This document shows positions 26,970-35,472 of a stretch of DNA of 64,000 nucleotides, piece by piece. This DNA is from Gemmatimonadaceae bacterium (GTDB lineage: Bacteria; Gemmatimonadota; Gemmatimonadetes; Gemmatimonadales; Gemmatimonadaceae): the NCBI GenBank assembly GCA_035533755.1, contig DATLTC010000067.1, positions 82,321-146,320 of the forward strand. Direction: 5' to 3'. Every line of letters begins with the position of its first letter. Position 1 is the stretch's first letter. The position numbers were made by a program, and so were the translations under genes. The notes beneath the pieces are model-generated. The model did not search any database, was not told the DNA's origin, and worked only from the letters and a program-made list of their open reading frames with translations.

Positions 26970-28970
26970 GTGATCGCGCTCGGAATCGCCGCCGCGTGCT
27001 GGACGCTGGGCGCGGGCGCCGCACTCGCCTTCCGGCGCCGCGCGATCGGCGCATCGCTCGGAGCGGCCGGCGCCGTGGTCGGTGGCGTGGCCGCGGCCGA
27101 AGCCGCGGTGCGCGCGCTCGGCGCGCCGGCGGGGCTGCACTGGTCCATGCCATGGAGCGTGCCCGGCGGCGCCGTCGCGCTCCGGCTGGATGCGCTGGCC
27201 GCGGCGTTCCTGCTCCCCGTGGCCGTGGTGGGCGCCGCGTGCGCCCTCTATGGCGTGGCCTACCTGCGCCACCACGCCGGCCGTGGCCACGGCGGCGCGT
27301 CGATGGCCGCCTACAATCTGCTGCTGCTGGCGATGGCGCTCGTGGTCACAGCCGACAACCTGGTGCTGCTCATCGTGGCGTGGGAGCTGATGACGCTCAG
27401 CTCGTGGGCGCTGGTGGTGAGCGATCACGATCAACGGTCGGTGCGCGCCGCGGGGCTGCAGTACCTCGTGGCCGGCCACCTGGCAACGGCCGCGCTGCTG
27501 CTGTTCGCCCTCCTGTTCGCCACCGCCACCGGCGGCTACGCCATCGCGCCGCTGGGCCCCGCAACCACGGCGAACGCCGGCCTGCTGTTCACGCTCGCCC
27601 TGATCGGCTTCGGCACCAAGGCCGGCCTCGTCCCGCTGCACGTCTGGCTCCCCGACGCGCATCCCGCGGCCCCATCGCACGCGTCGGCGCTCATGTCGGC
27701 GGTGATGATCACGATGGGGTTCTACGGATTGGCGCGATTCATCCCGCTGCTTGGCGCGCCGGCGCTCTGGTGGGCGTACACGCTGATGGGATTGGGCGCG
27801 GTGGGCGCGGTGGCCGGCATCGCCTTCTCCATCGCGCAGCGCGATGTGAAGCGCGCGCTCGCATATTCCACCGTCGAGAATGCCGGTCTCGTGGCCCTCG
27901 CCATGGGGGTCGGCGTGCTGGCCACGGTGCTGCACCGCCCGGTGCTGGCCGGGCTCGCGTGGGGCGCCGCGCTGCTCCATCTGTGGAATCACGCGCTGGC
28001 CAAGAGCCTGCTCTTTCTGGGATTCGGCGCCGCGGCGCAGCGCGCGGGCAGCCGCGACCTCGACGCGATGGGCGGCCTGCTGGCCCGATGGCCGGTGGTG
28101 GGCGGCACGCTCGTGCTCGGCGCCGCGGCCATCGCGTCGCTGCCGGGGCTCAACGTGTTCACCAGCGAATGGCTGTTGTTGCGCGCGCTGCTGGCCGGCG
28201 CGCTCGACCTCAGCGGCGTGAACCGGATCGCGCTCCTGGGCGGGATCCTCGCCGTGGCGTTCACGGGCGCGCTCGCGGCGGCCGCGTTCGCGCGCCTGGT
28301 CGGCGTGGGACTGCTTGGAACGCCGCGCACCGCGGGCGCGGCCAACGCCGCGCCCCCCGAACGCGCCATGCGCCTGCCGATCGTCGCCCTCGGCGCCGGC
28401 TGCGTGCTCGTGGCCGCGATGCCCCATCTCGCGCTGGGCGCGCTCGCGCCCGCCGTGCGCGTGGTGGCGCCGGCGGCCGACCTCGGCGCCGCGGAGGCCA
28501 TGCTCCGGCCCATCGCGCTGCTGCTCCCGCTGCTCGCCGCGATCGTCCTCCTCACGCTCGGCCTGCGCGCCGTGGCCACGCGCCGAGCGATGGCGCGCCG
28601 CGGGCCCACGTGGGGATGCGGCTACCCCGCGCCCACGGCCGCGATGCAGTACACGTCCACCTCGTTCGGCGGGGCGCTCACCAACGTCCTGCAACCGCTG
28701 CTCCACGTCGAGACGCGGCGCCAGATGGTTGCCCGCCAACTCCCCATCACCGGAGAGCGCGCGGTGTGGCCGCTGTCGGCGTCGTGGGCGTCGTCCACCG
28801 CCGACCGCGTACTGGAGCGACTCTACACGCCGGCGTTCGCGAGCATCGCGCGCGCCGCGCAGCGGCTGCGTTCCCTGCACCGCGCGCGCGTGACCACGTC
28901 GCTGGTCTACATGGTCGTGGTGGTGGTCGTGCTGTTGGGCCTGCTCGTGCTGCCCGGACTCAACCGATGA
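26970..28970 (+). CDS. HyfB-like antiporter subunit 1 of an Ehr/hydrogenase-4-like complex
   Basis: A polytopic protein of about 666 aa related to HyfB/NuoL. The ion-path residues are kept: Glu in AWELMTLSSWAL, Lys in GFGTKAGLVPLHVWLPDAH and Lys in NHALAKSLLFLGFG. The C-terminus has the HyfB-specific TWGCG motif, the QYTSTSF segment and a last membrane helix. The GTG at 26970 begins directly after the regulator (MIALGIAAACW). The stop overlaps the next start (ATGA). It should form part of the proton- or sodium-translocating arm. It is a tandem duplicate of the next gene by architecture and length. Confidence 0.9.
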   Translation: MIALGIAAACWTLGAGAALAFRRRAIGASLGAAGAVVGGVAAAEAAVRALGAPAGLHWSMPWSVPGGAVALRLDALAAAFLLPVAVVGAACALYGVAYLRHHAGRGHGGASMAAYNLLLLAMALVVTADNLVLLIVAWELMTLSSWALVVSDHDQRSVRAAGLQYLVAGHLATAALLLFALLFATATGGYAIAPLGPATTANAGLLFTLALIGFGTKAGLVPLHVWLPDAHPAAPSHASALMSAVMITMGFYGLARFIPLLGAPALWWAYTLMGLGAVGAVAGIAFSIAQRDVKRALAYSTVENAGLVALAMGVGVLATVLHRPVLAGLAWGAALLHLWNHALAKSLLFLGFGAAAQRAGSRDLDAMGGLLARWPVVGGTLVLGAAAIASLPGLNVFTSEWLLLRALLAGALDLSGVNRIALLGGILAVAFTGALAAAAFARLVGVGLLGTPRTAGAANAAPPERAMRLPIVALGAGCVLVAAMPHLALGALAPAVRVVAPAADLGAAEAMLRPIALLLPLLAAIVLLTLGLRAVATRRAMARRGPTWGCGYPAPTAAMQYTSTSFGGALTNVLQPLLHVETRRQMVARQLPITGERAVWPLSASWASSTADRVLERLYTPAFASIARAAQRLRSLHRARVTTSLVYMVVVVVVLLGLLVLPGLNR

Positions 28971-30931
28971 TCCTCGTGACGTTGAGCGTCGTGCTCATGC
29001 TCATCGCGGGCGTGGCGGCCGTGGCGCTCTCGGCGCGGCGGGCGCTGGCCGAACGCGTGTTCCGCACGTGCCTCGTGGCCGGCGCGATCGCGGGATTGGT
29101 GCCGGCCCTTCGCGTCCTTGGCGGGGGGACGGTGGCCGACGTGTCCGTGGCCTCGCACGTGCCGGGCGGCCCGTGGGTGTTCGGGCTGGACAGTGTGTCG
29201 GCGGTGTTCCTGCTCGCGGTGCTGTTGGCCGGATCGGCCAGCGCGTTCTACGGCGTGACGTACCTGCGGCGCGACGCATCGCGCCGCGGCGTGGCCGTGC
29301 CGCACCTGCTGATGACCATGCTCCTCGCCGCGATGACCCTCGTCGTGGTGGCGCGGGCGGCGGTGCCGTTCCTGATCGCGTGGGAAGCGATGGCGCTCAC
29401 CTCGTACGCGCTCATCGTCACCGACCACGACCGCGCCGAGAACCGCCGGGCGGGCATGCTGTACCTGGTGGCCACGCACGCCGGCACGCTGGCGCTGTTC
29501 GCGCTGTTCGCGGTGTGGGGGTCGGGCGGGGGCGACCTGTCGTTCGGGTCGCTGGCGGCGCATCCCCCCGTGGGCCCGGCGCAGGCCGCCGTGCTCGTGG
29601 CGGCGCTCGTGGGGTTCGGGATGAAGGCCGGCGTCGTGCCCCTGCACTTCTGGCTGCCCGAGGCGCACGCCGCGGCGCCGTCGCATGTATCGGCCGTGAT
29701 GTCGGGCGTGGTGATCAAGATGGGGATCTACGGCCTGATGCGCGTGGGCATGCTGCTCGGCGTGCTGCCCGCGTGGTGGGGGTGGCTGCTCCTCGCGCTG
29801 GGCGCCGCGTCCGGCGTGCTGGGCGTGTTGTGGGCGCTGGCGCAGCACGATCTCAAGCGACTGCTCGCGTTTCACAGCGTGGAGAACATCGGGATCATCC
29901 TGCTCGGGCTCGGCGCCGGATCGCTGGGCGTGACGTACGACCATCCGCTCGTGGCCGTACTTGGATTCGCCGGCGCGGCGCTGCACACCTTGAATCACGC
30001 GCTGTTCAAGTCCCTGCTCTTTCTGGCCGCCGGGTCGGTGGCGCATGCCACCGGTACGCGCGAGATCGACCGCTTGGGCGGCCTGGCTCGGCGGATGCCG
30101 CGCACGGCGATCGCGTTCCTGATCGGCTCGGCGGCGATCGTGGGCCTCCCGCCGTTGAACGGCTTCCTGAGCGAGTGGCTCGTCTTCCGTTCGCTGCTGC
30201 AAGCCGGCCTCACGCCCGAGTCCCTGCGCATGGCGGTGCTGGCCGTGGCCGCGCTGGGGCTGATCGGCGCGCTGGCGTTGGCCTGCTTCGCCAAGGTGAT
30301 GGGCGTGGTATTTCTGGGATCGCCGCGCGACGCGGGCGTGGCCGCGGCGCACGAATCGACGCCCGGGATGATGCAGCCGATGGCGTTCCTCGCCGCGGCC
30401 TGCGCCGCGATCGGGCTGCTGCCGGCGCTGGTGCTGCCGCCGCTGTTCCGCGTCGGCGCGCTCGTGGCCGGCGCGTCCCTGCCCGGCGTGTGGACACTGG
30501 GCGTCGACCCGGCCGTCCGCACCATCACCTGGTTCACGGTCGCGCTCGCGGCGGCGCTCGCCGCCGCATGGGCGGCGCGATCGCGGCTGCAGCGCCGCCG
30601 CGCATCGCGCGCCGCGGATACGTGGGGTTGCGGCTTCTCGCCCGTCACGCCGCGCATGCAGTACACCGCGTCGTCCTTCGCCACGCCCGTACTCGACGCC
30701 TATCGCGCCGTGGCGGGCGTGCGCGTGCACCGCACGGCCACCTCGTTCGCCACGCACGCCGTGGACCCGGTGCTCGACGCCGTGGTGCTGCCGGTGTGGC
30801 ACGGCGTGCAGTCCGCGGCGGGCAGGGTTCGCCCGCTCCAACGCGGCCGGCTATCGCTCTACCTGATCTACATCGTGGCCGCGCTGGTGGGCGTGCTGCT
30901 GTACCTCGTGCGCTGGGGACGGGCCTCATGA
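28967..30931 (+). CDS. HyfB-like antiporter subunit 2
   Basis: A second HyfB/NuoL-type protein of 654 aa with about 14 helices. The key residues are again present: Glu in AWEAMALTSYAL, Lys in GFGMKAGVVPLHFWLPEAH and Lys in NHALFKSLLFLAAG. It shares the C-terminal TWGCG and QYTASSF segments with the first copy. It sits in HyfB position next to HyfC. Two HyfB copies in a row extend the membrane arm, so the complex would have three antiporter-like subunits counting HyfF. The stop overlaps the HyfC start by 4 bp. Confidence 0.92.
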   Translation: MILVTLSVVLMLIAGVAAVALSARRALAERVFRTCLVAGAIAGLVPALRVLGGGTVADVSVASHVPGGPWVFGLDSVSAVFLLAVLLAGSASAFYGVTYLRRDASRRGVAVPHLLMTMLLAAMTLVVVARAAVPFLIAWEAMALTSYALIVTDHDRAENRRAGMLYLVATHAGTLALFALFAVWGSGGGDLSFGSLAAHPPVGPAQAAVLVAALVGFGMKAGVVPLHFWLPEAHAAAPSHVSAVMSGVVIKMGIYGLMRVGMLLGVLPAWWGWLLLALGAASGVLGVLWALAQHDLKRLLAFHSVENIGIILLGLGAGSLGVTYDHPLVAVLGFAGAALHTLNHALFKSLLFLAAGSVAHATGTREIDRLGGLARRMPRTAIAFLIGSAAIVGLPPLNGFLSEWLVFRSLLQAGLTPESLRMAVLAVAALGLIGALALACFAKVMGVVFLGSPRDAGVAAAHESTPGMMQPMAFLAAACAAIGLLPALVLPPLFRVGALVAGASLPGVWTLGVDPAVRTITWFTVALAAALAAAWAARSRLQRRRASRAADTWGCGFSPVTPRMQYTASSFATPVLDAYRAVAGVRVHRTATSFATHAVDPVLDAVVLPVWHGVQSAAGRVRPLQRGRLSLYLIYIVAALVGVLLYLVRWGRAS

Positions 30932-31851
30932 TGCCGGTGGTGGATCCGCGCGCGGTCGCCGCGCTGGCCGTGTTGCTGGTGCTGGCGCCGGCCCTGCCCG
31001 GCGTGGCCGTGAAGACCAAGTCGTGGCTCACCGGGCGGCGCGGCGCGCCCGTGCTGCAGCTCTACGCCGATCTCGCCAAGCTCGTCCGCAAGGGATCGGT
31101 GTACAGCACCACCAGCACGTGGGTATTCCGCGCCGGGCCGGTGGTGACCCTGGCAGCGCTCGTCGCCGCGGCGCTCTTCCTGCCGCTCGACGGCCGCCAG
31201 GCGCCGGCGCACTTTGCCGGCGATCTCGTGGCGTTCGCGGCGCTGCTCGCGTTGGCGCGGTTCGCGCTCGTCCTTGCCGGACTCGACACCGGGTCGAGCT
31301 TCGAGGGCATGGGGGCCAGCCGTGAGGTCACGTTCGCCAGCTTCGCCGAGCCCACGCTCTTCCTGTGCTTCATCGCGCTCGTGCTCGCCACGGGGCATCT
31401 CTCCATGAGCGGCATGTTCGGCGCGCCCGTGGCCGCGGCGTGGGCCGGGGCCGCCGCGCCGCTCAGCCTGGTGGCGATCGCCCTGTTCGTGCTGCTCCTG
31501 GCCGAGAATTCGCGGGTGCCGGTGGACGATCCCGCCACGCACCTCGAGCTCACGATGATCCACGAGGTCATCGTCCTCGACCACAGCGGCCCCGATCTGG
31601 CGCTGATCCTGTACGGCAGCGCGCTCAAGCTGGCGATCTTCGCGGCGTTGATCGTCGGGTTGGCCGTTCCGCGCGCCACGCGCTCGCTGCCCGAGGCGTT
31701 GCTGCTGCTCGCCGCCGGGCTCGTGGCGGTGGCCGTCGCTGTGGGCGTGGTGGAATCGGTGATGGCGCGGCTCCGGCTCACGCGCGTCCCGCAACTGCTC
31801 GTCGGCGCCGGCGCGCTGGCGCTGTTCGGCATCATCCTCCTGCTCCGCTGA
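30928..31851 (+). CDS. HyfC/HycD-like (NuoH-type) membrane subunit
   Basis: A 307-aa membrane protein of the HycD/HyfC/NuoH family, which joins the membrane arm to the peripheral redox module. Recognisable segments are the early loop KTKSWLTGRRGAPVLQLYAD and KLVRKGSVYS, the acidic LDTGSSFEGMGASRE, AENSRVPVDDPATHLELTM and IHEVIVLDHSGPDLA. The last two match the conserved acidic loops near the quinone/E-channel in complex I. Two ATG codons overlap the upstream stop; the first (30928) is used. The stop lies 2 bp before the HyfE-like gene. Confidence 0.92.
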   Translation: MMPVVDPRAVAALAVLLVLAPALPGVAVKTKSWLTGRRGAPVLQLYADLAKLVRKGSVYSTTSTWVFRAGPVVTLAALVAAALFLPLDGRQAPAHFAGDLVAFAALLALARFALVLAGLDTGSSFEGMGASREVTFASFAEPTLFLCFIALVLATGHLSMSGMFGAPVAAAWAGAAAPLSLVAIALFVLLLAENSRVPVDDPATHLELTMIHEVIVLDHSGPDLALILYGSALKLAIFAALIVGLAVPRATRSLPEALLLLAAGLVAVAVAVGVVESVMARLRLTRVPQLLVGAGALALFGIILLLR

Positions 31852-31853
31852 CC

Positions 31854-32492
31854 ATGCAGACCGCCGCGCAGATCGTACTACTCCTGGTGGTACTCACCGA
31901 CTTCGCCGTGCTCGGCACGTCGCGGTTGCGCACGTGCATCCGCGCCCTCGCCGCGCAGGGCCTCCTGCTCGGCCTGCTGCCGATCGCGCTGGCGCCGCAG
32001 CTCACCATCCATGCCGTGACGCTGGCCGCCGGCACCGTGCTCGTGAAAGCCATCCTGCTGCCCTGGTTCCTGACCTGGGCCATTCGCGAAGCGGCGGTGC
32101 GCCGCGAGGTGGAGCCGGTGGTGGGCTTCATCGCCTCGCTGCTCCTCGGCGCGGCGGCGCTCGCCCTGGCGTTCGCGATCACCGCGCGGCTGCCGCTCGC
32201 CGAGGTGCGCGAGCCGCTGCTCGTCCCCGTGGCGCTGGCCACCGTGATGATCGGCCTCATCGTGCTCACCACGCGGCGCAAGGCGCTCACCCAGGTGGTG
32301 GGCTACCTGATGCTCGAGAACGGGATCTACCTGTTCGGCCTCACGCAGATGGAGAGCGTGCCCTTCCTGCTCGAACTCGGCGTGCTGCTCGACGTATTCG
32401 CGGGCGTGTTCATCATGGGCATCGTCGTCTTCCATATCAACCGCGAATTCGACTCGCTCGACTCGGCGCGGCTCACGGAGCTCAAGGACTGA
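31854..32492 (+). CDS. HyfE/HycP-like (NuoK-type) membrane subunit
   Basis: A 212-aa protein with about six membrane helices. It resembles HyfE: the C-terminal half carries LTQVVGYLMLENGIYLFG, with a Glu at the position of the conserved NuoK glutamate, and LLLELGVLLDVFAGVFIM-like packing before a short polar tail. HyfE proteins are NuoK relatives with extra N-terminal helices and form part of the ion channel. The start ATG at 31854 is 2 bp after HyfC. The stop overlaps the next start by one base (TGATG). Confidence 0.88.
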   Translation: MQTAAQIVLLLVVLTDFAVLGTSRLRTCIRALAAQGLLLGLLPIALAPQLTIHAVTLAAGTVLVKAILLPWFLTWAIREAAVRREVEPVVGFIASLLLGAAALALAFAITARLPLAEVREPLLVPVALATVMIGLIVLTTRRKALTQVVGYLMLENGIYLFGLTQMESVPFLLELGVLLDVFAGVFIMGIVVFHINREFDSLDSARLTELKD

Positions 32493-33931
32493 TGCGCCTG
32501 ATCGCGCTCTGCCTGCTGCCGGCGCTCATCGCCGCGATCACGATGGCCGCGCGGTCGCCGCGCGTGGGCCGCTGGCGAGTGGTCGCGCTGGTCGCCACGG
32601 CAGCCGCGCACCTGGCGCTCACGATCTCCCTCTGGGTGTCGCCGGCCGACGCGACGGTCAATGGGTGGTTCGGCGTTGACGCCCTGGGCCTCCTCGTGCT
32701 GACCGTCATCAGCATCATCTTCTTCGCCACGGCCGTGTACACGGTGGGCTACCTGGCCCGCGAGACGCCCCGCGGCGGACGCGCGTTCGTGGGCGGGCTG
32801 CTGGGATTCCTCTCCGCCACCACCATCGTCTGCGTCAGCCAACATCTCGCCATGCTCTGGGTGGGTATCGAGGCCACCACCTTCTCCGTGGCCCCGCTCA
32901 TCTATCACCGGCACGACCGCCGCTCGCTCGAGGCCGTGTGGAAGTATCTGCTCATCTCGTCGGTGGGCATCGCCCTCGCGCTCCTCGGCACGTTCTTCCT
33001 GGCCAGCGCGCAGCGCGATGCGCCCGGCGCGCCGCTCATCCTCGGCGACCTCATCGCCCACGCCCACGAACTCCAGCCCGCGTGGCTGCGCGCCGCGTTC
33101 CTCTTCCTGCTCGTCGGATTCGGCACCAAGATGGGGCTGGCGCCCATGCACACCTGGAAACCGGACACCTACGGCGAGGCGCCTGCGCTCGTCGGCGGCC
33201 TCATGGCCGGTGGGCTCACCAGCTGCGCGTTCCTTGGCGTGGCCCGCGTCACCGAGATCGCGATGGCGGCCGGCATGGCGCCGTTCATCCAGCCGGTGCT
33301 GCTCGGATTCGGACTCCTGTCGCTGGCCGTGGCCGCCGCGTTCGTGATCGGACAGCGCGACCTCAAGCGCCTGCTCGCCTATTCGAGCGTGGAACACATG
33401 GGGCTGCTCGTGCTCGGGCTCGGGCTGGGCGGCGTGGGCGCGTACGGCACGGTGTTGCACCTGGTCAACAACGGCCTCTCCAAGGCGTGGCTCTTCCTCG
33501 TGACCGGTAACGTCGTGCTCGCCATGGGCACGTCGTCGGCGGCGCGTGTCCGCGGCCTCGTGCGCGCGCTCCCGGTGTCGGGCGTGCTGCTCGTGCTCGG
33601 ACTGTTCGCCGTCACGGGGTCGCCGCCGTTCGGACTCTTCATCAGCGAGTTCACGATTCTCCGCGCCGCCGTGGCCGGCGGCCATCCGTGGATCGCCGCC
33701 GTGGTGCTGCTCCTGCTCGCGATCATCTTCGTGGGCATGGCCGCGCTGATCCTGGAGATGGCGCTCGGCGAGCCCGAGTCCCCCGTCCCACCGCAGCGGG
33801 AGAGCGCGTGGCTCCTCGCCGGCCCGATCGCGCTCGCCGCCGCCGTGCTCATGCTCGGCGTCTACATCCCGGCACCGCTGCAGCACGTGCTCGCGCAGGC
33901 CGCCGTGGCGCTGGGCGGGAGGACGCCGTGA
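32492..33931 (+). CDS. HyfF/HycQ-like antiporter subunit
   Basis: A 479-aa NuoM/N-type subunit with about 14 helices. Channel residues are kept: Glu in WVGIEATTFSVAPLIY, Lys in GFGTKMGLAPMHTWKPDTYG and Lys in VNNGLSKAWLFLVTGN. The WKPDTYGEAPA sequence is typical of HyfF rather than NuoN. It would be the third antiporter-like unit, next to the HyfC/HyfE core. The ATG at 32492 overlaps the HyfE stop, and the GTG of the HyfG-like gene overlaps its own stop by 4 bp. Confidence 0.92.
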   Translation: MRLIALCLLPALIAAITMAARSPRVGRWRVVALVATAAAHLALTISLWVSPADATVNGWFGVDALGLLVLTVISIIFFATAVYTVGYLARETPRGGRAFVGGLLGFLSATTIVCVSQHLAMLWVGIEATTFSVAPLIYHRHDRRSLEAVWKYLLISSVGIALALLGTFFLASAQRDAPGAPLILGDLIAHAHELQPAWLRAAFLFLLVGFGTKMGLAPMHTWKPDTYGEAPALVGGLMAGGLTSCAFLGVARVTEIAMAAGMAPFIQPVLLGFGLLSLAVAAAFVIGQRDLKRLLAYSSVEHMGLLVLGLGLGGVGAYGTVLHLVNNGLSKAWLFLVTGNVVLAMGTSSAARVRGLVRALPVSGVLLVLGLFAVTGSPPFGLFISEFTILRAAVAGGHPWIAAVVLLLLAIIFVGMAALILEMALGEPESPVPPQRESAWLLAGPIALAAAVLMLGVYIPAPLQHVLAQAAVALGGRTP

Positions 33932-35439
33932 ACGCGTTCAACGAGATCGGGCTCCGCAACCGGCGCGCCGTGTCGCTCGCCTCGGTGCCCGTCGAACCGG
34001 TGGACGCCTGGCGCCGCACCGTGATCGACGCCGTGGCCGCCGAGTGGCGCATCGTGGCGTTGTTCGGCATGCCGGAGGCGGCCGACACCACGCGCCTCGT
34101 GGCCATCCTCGCCAACGACGCGCGCGGCGAGCTCGGCGCCACCACGGCCCTCGTGGGCGACCGCTATCCCGCGCTCACGCCCGACTGCCCGCAGGCCCAC
34201 GCCTTCGAGCGCGAGATCGCCGAGCAGTGCGCCGTACTGCCCGAAGGCCATCCCTGGCTCAAGCCGCTGCGGCGCCACCTGCCCGACCATCGGCCGCCGG
34301 CGCGCAGCAACGTGGTGCTCGATCCCGCCGTGTATCCGTTCTTCCGCGTCGAGGGCGCCGAGGTGCACGAGGTGGCCGTGGGCCCCGTGCACGCGGGCAT
34401 CATCGAGCCCGGCCATTTCCGATTCCAGGCGCACGCCGAGGAGGTGCTGTTCCTCGAGATCATGCTCGGGTATCAGCATCGCGGCGTCGAGCGCCTGCTC
34501 GAGTCGGCGCCGGCGGACCAGCGCATGCTGGTGGCCGAGTCGATCGCCGGCGATACCGTGATCGGACACGCCGGCGCGTACTGCGGCGCGATCGAGGCCG
34601 TGTCCCGCTGCCGCAAGTCCCCGCGCGCGCAAGCCATTCGCGGCATCGCGCTCGAGATCGAGCGGCTGGCCAATCACATCGGCGACCTGGGTGCGATCGC
34701 CGGCGACGTGGCGTACCAACCGGCCGCCGCCTACTTCGGCCGCATGCGCGGCGAGTGCCTCAACCTGCTGATGCAGCTCTCGGGCAATCGCTACGGACGG
34801 GGCCTCATCCGCCCGGGCGGCGTGACGTTCGATCTGCCCGCCGACATGGCCGGCGAGATGCGCGCGCGCCTGGAGACGCTACGCGACGAACTGGAGCCGG
34901 TGGCGGCGCTGATGTTCGAGACCGCCTCGGTGCAGGCGCGGCTCGAAGGCGTGGGCACGGTGTCGCGCGAGCAGTGCGTGGCGCTGGGTTTCGTGGGTCC
35001 GGTGGCGCGGGCCTGCGAGGTGGCGCGCGACGTGCGCCACGATCACCCCTACGGGATCTTCCGCTTCGCGCACATCCCCGTGGCCACCGGCTGGGCGGGC
35101 GACGTGCACGCCCGCGCGCTCGTGCGGTGGCACGAAGTGCGCCGGTCGCTCGAGTTCGTGCTCGAACAGCTGGCCGCCCTCCCCCGCGGCGAGGCCCGCG
35201 TGTCGTGCGGCGCTTCATACCCGGGCCAGCTGGCCGTGGCGCTGCAGGAAGGATGGCGCGGCGAGATTGCCCACGTGGTCATCACCGGCGCCGACGGCGC
35301 GGTGCGCCGCCACAAGGTGGTCGATCCGTCGTTCCACAACTGGACCGCGGTGGCGGTGTCGCTGCCCGGCAACCAGATCTCCGACTTCCCGCTCTGCAAC
35401 AAGAGCTTCAACCTCTCGTATGCCGGCCATGACCTCTAG
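33928..35439 (+). CDS. HyfG/HycE-like large subunit lacking NiFe ligands (Ehr type)
   Basis: A 503-aa fusion of a NuoC-like domain (1-130) and a NuoD/hydrogenase large-subunit domain. Family segments are clear: VGPVHAGIIEPGHFRF, LGYQHRGVERL and IALEIERLANHIGDLG. The NiFe sites are not: where HycE has the CGIC motif, this protein has A207-G-D-T210, and the C-terminal DPCxxC is replaced by FPLCNKS with a single Cys490. It therefore cannot bind a standard NiFe centre. This is the diagnostic feature of energy-converting hydrogenase-related (Ehr) complexes, which link complex I and group 4 hydrogenases. What reacts at the vacated site is unknown. GTG start at 33928. Confidence 0.9.
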   Translation: MNAFNEIGLRNRRAVSLASVPVEPVDAWRRTVIDAVAAEWRIVALFGMPEAADTTRLVAILANDARGELGATTALVGDRYPALTPDCPQAHAFEREIAEQCAVLPEGHPWLKPLRRHLPDHRPPARSNVVLDPAVYPFFRVEGAEVHEVAVGPVHAGIIEPGHFRFQAHAEEVLFLEIMLGYQHRGVERLLESAPADQRMLVAESIAGDTVIGHAGAYCGAIEAVSRCRKSPRAQAIRGIALEIERLANHIGDLGAIAGDVAYQPAAAYFGRMRGECLNLLMQLSGNRYGRGLIRPGGVTFDLPADMAGEMRARLETLRDELEPVAALMFETASVQARLEGVGTVSREQCVALGFVGPVARACEVARDVRHDHPYGIFRFAHIPVATGWAGDVHARALVRWHEVRRSLEFVLEQLAALPRGEARVSCGASYPGQLAVALQEGWRGEIAHVVITGADGAVRRHKVVDPSFHNWTAVAVSLPGNQISDFPLCNKSFNLSYAGHDL

Positions 35440-35472
35440 CCGAGCGCCGCGGGCGCTCCGGACGCACAGGCG

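Noticed and set aside
26877..28880. A long minus-strand frame opposite the first HyfB-like gene
   Set aside because: Composition is Arg/His/Gln/Gly low complexity; the plus-strand frame has all antiporter motifs.
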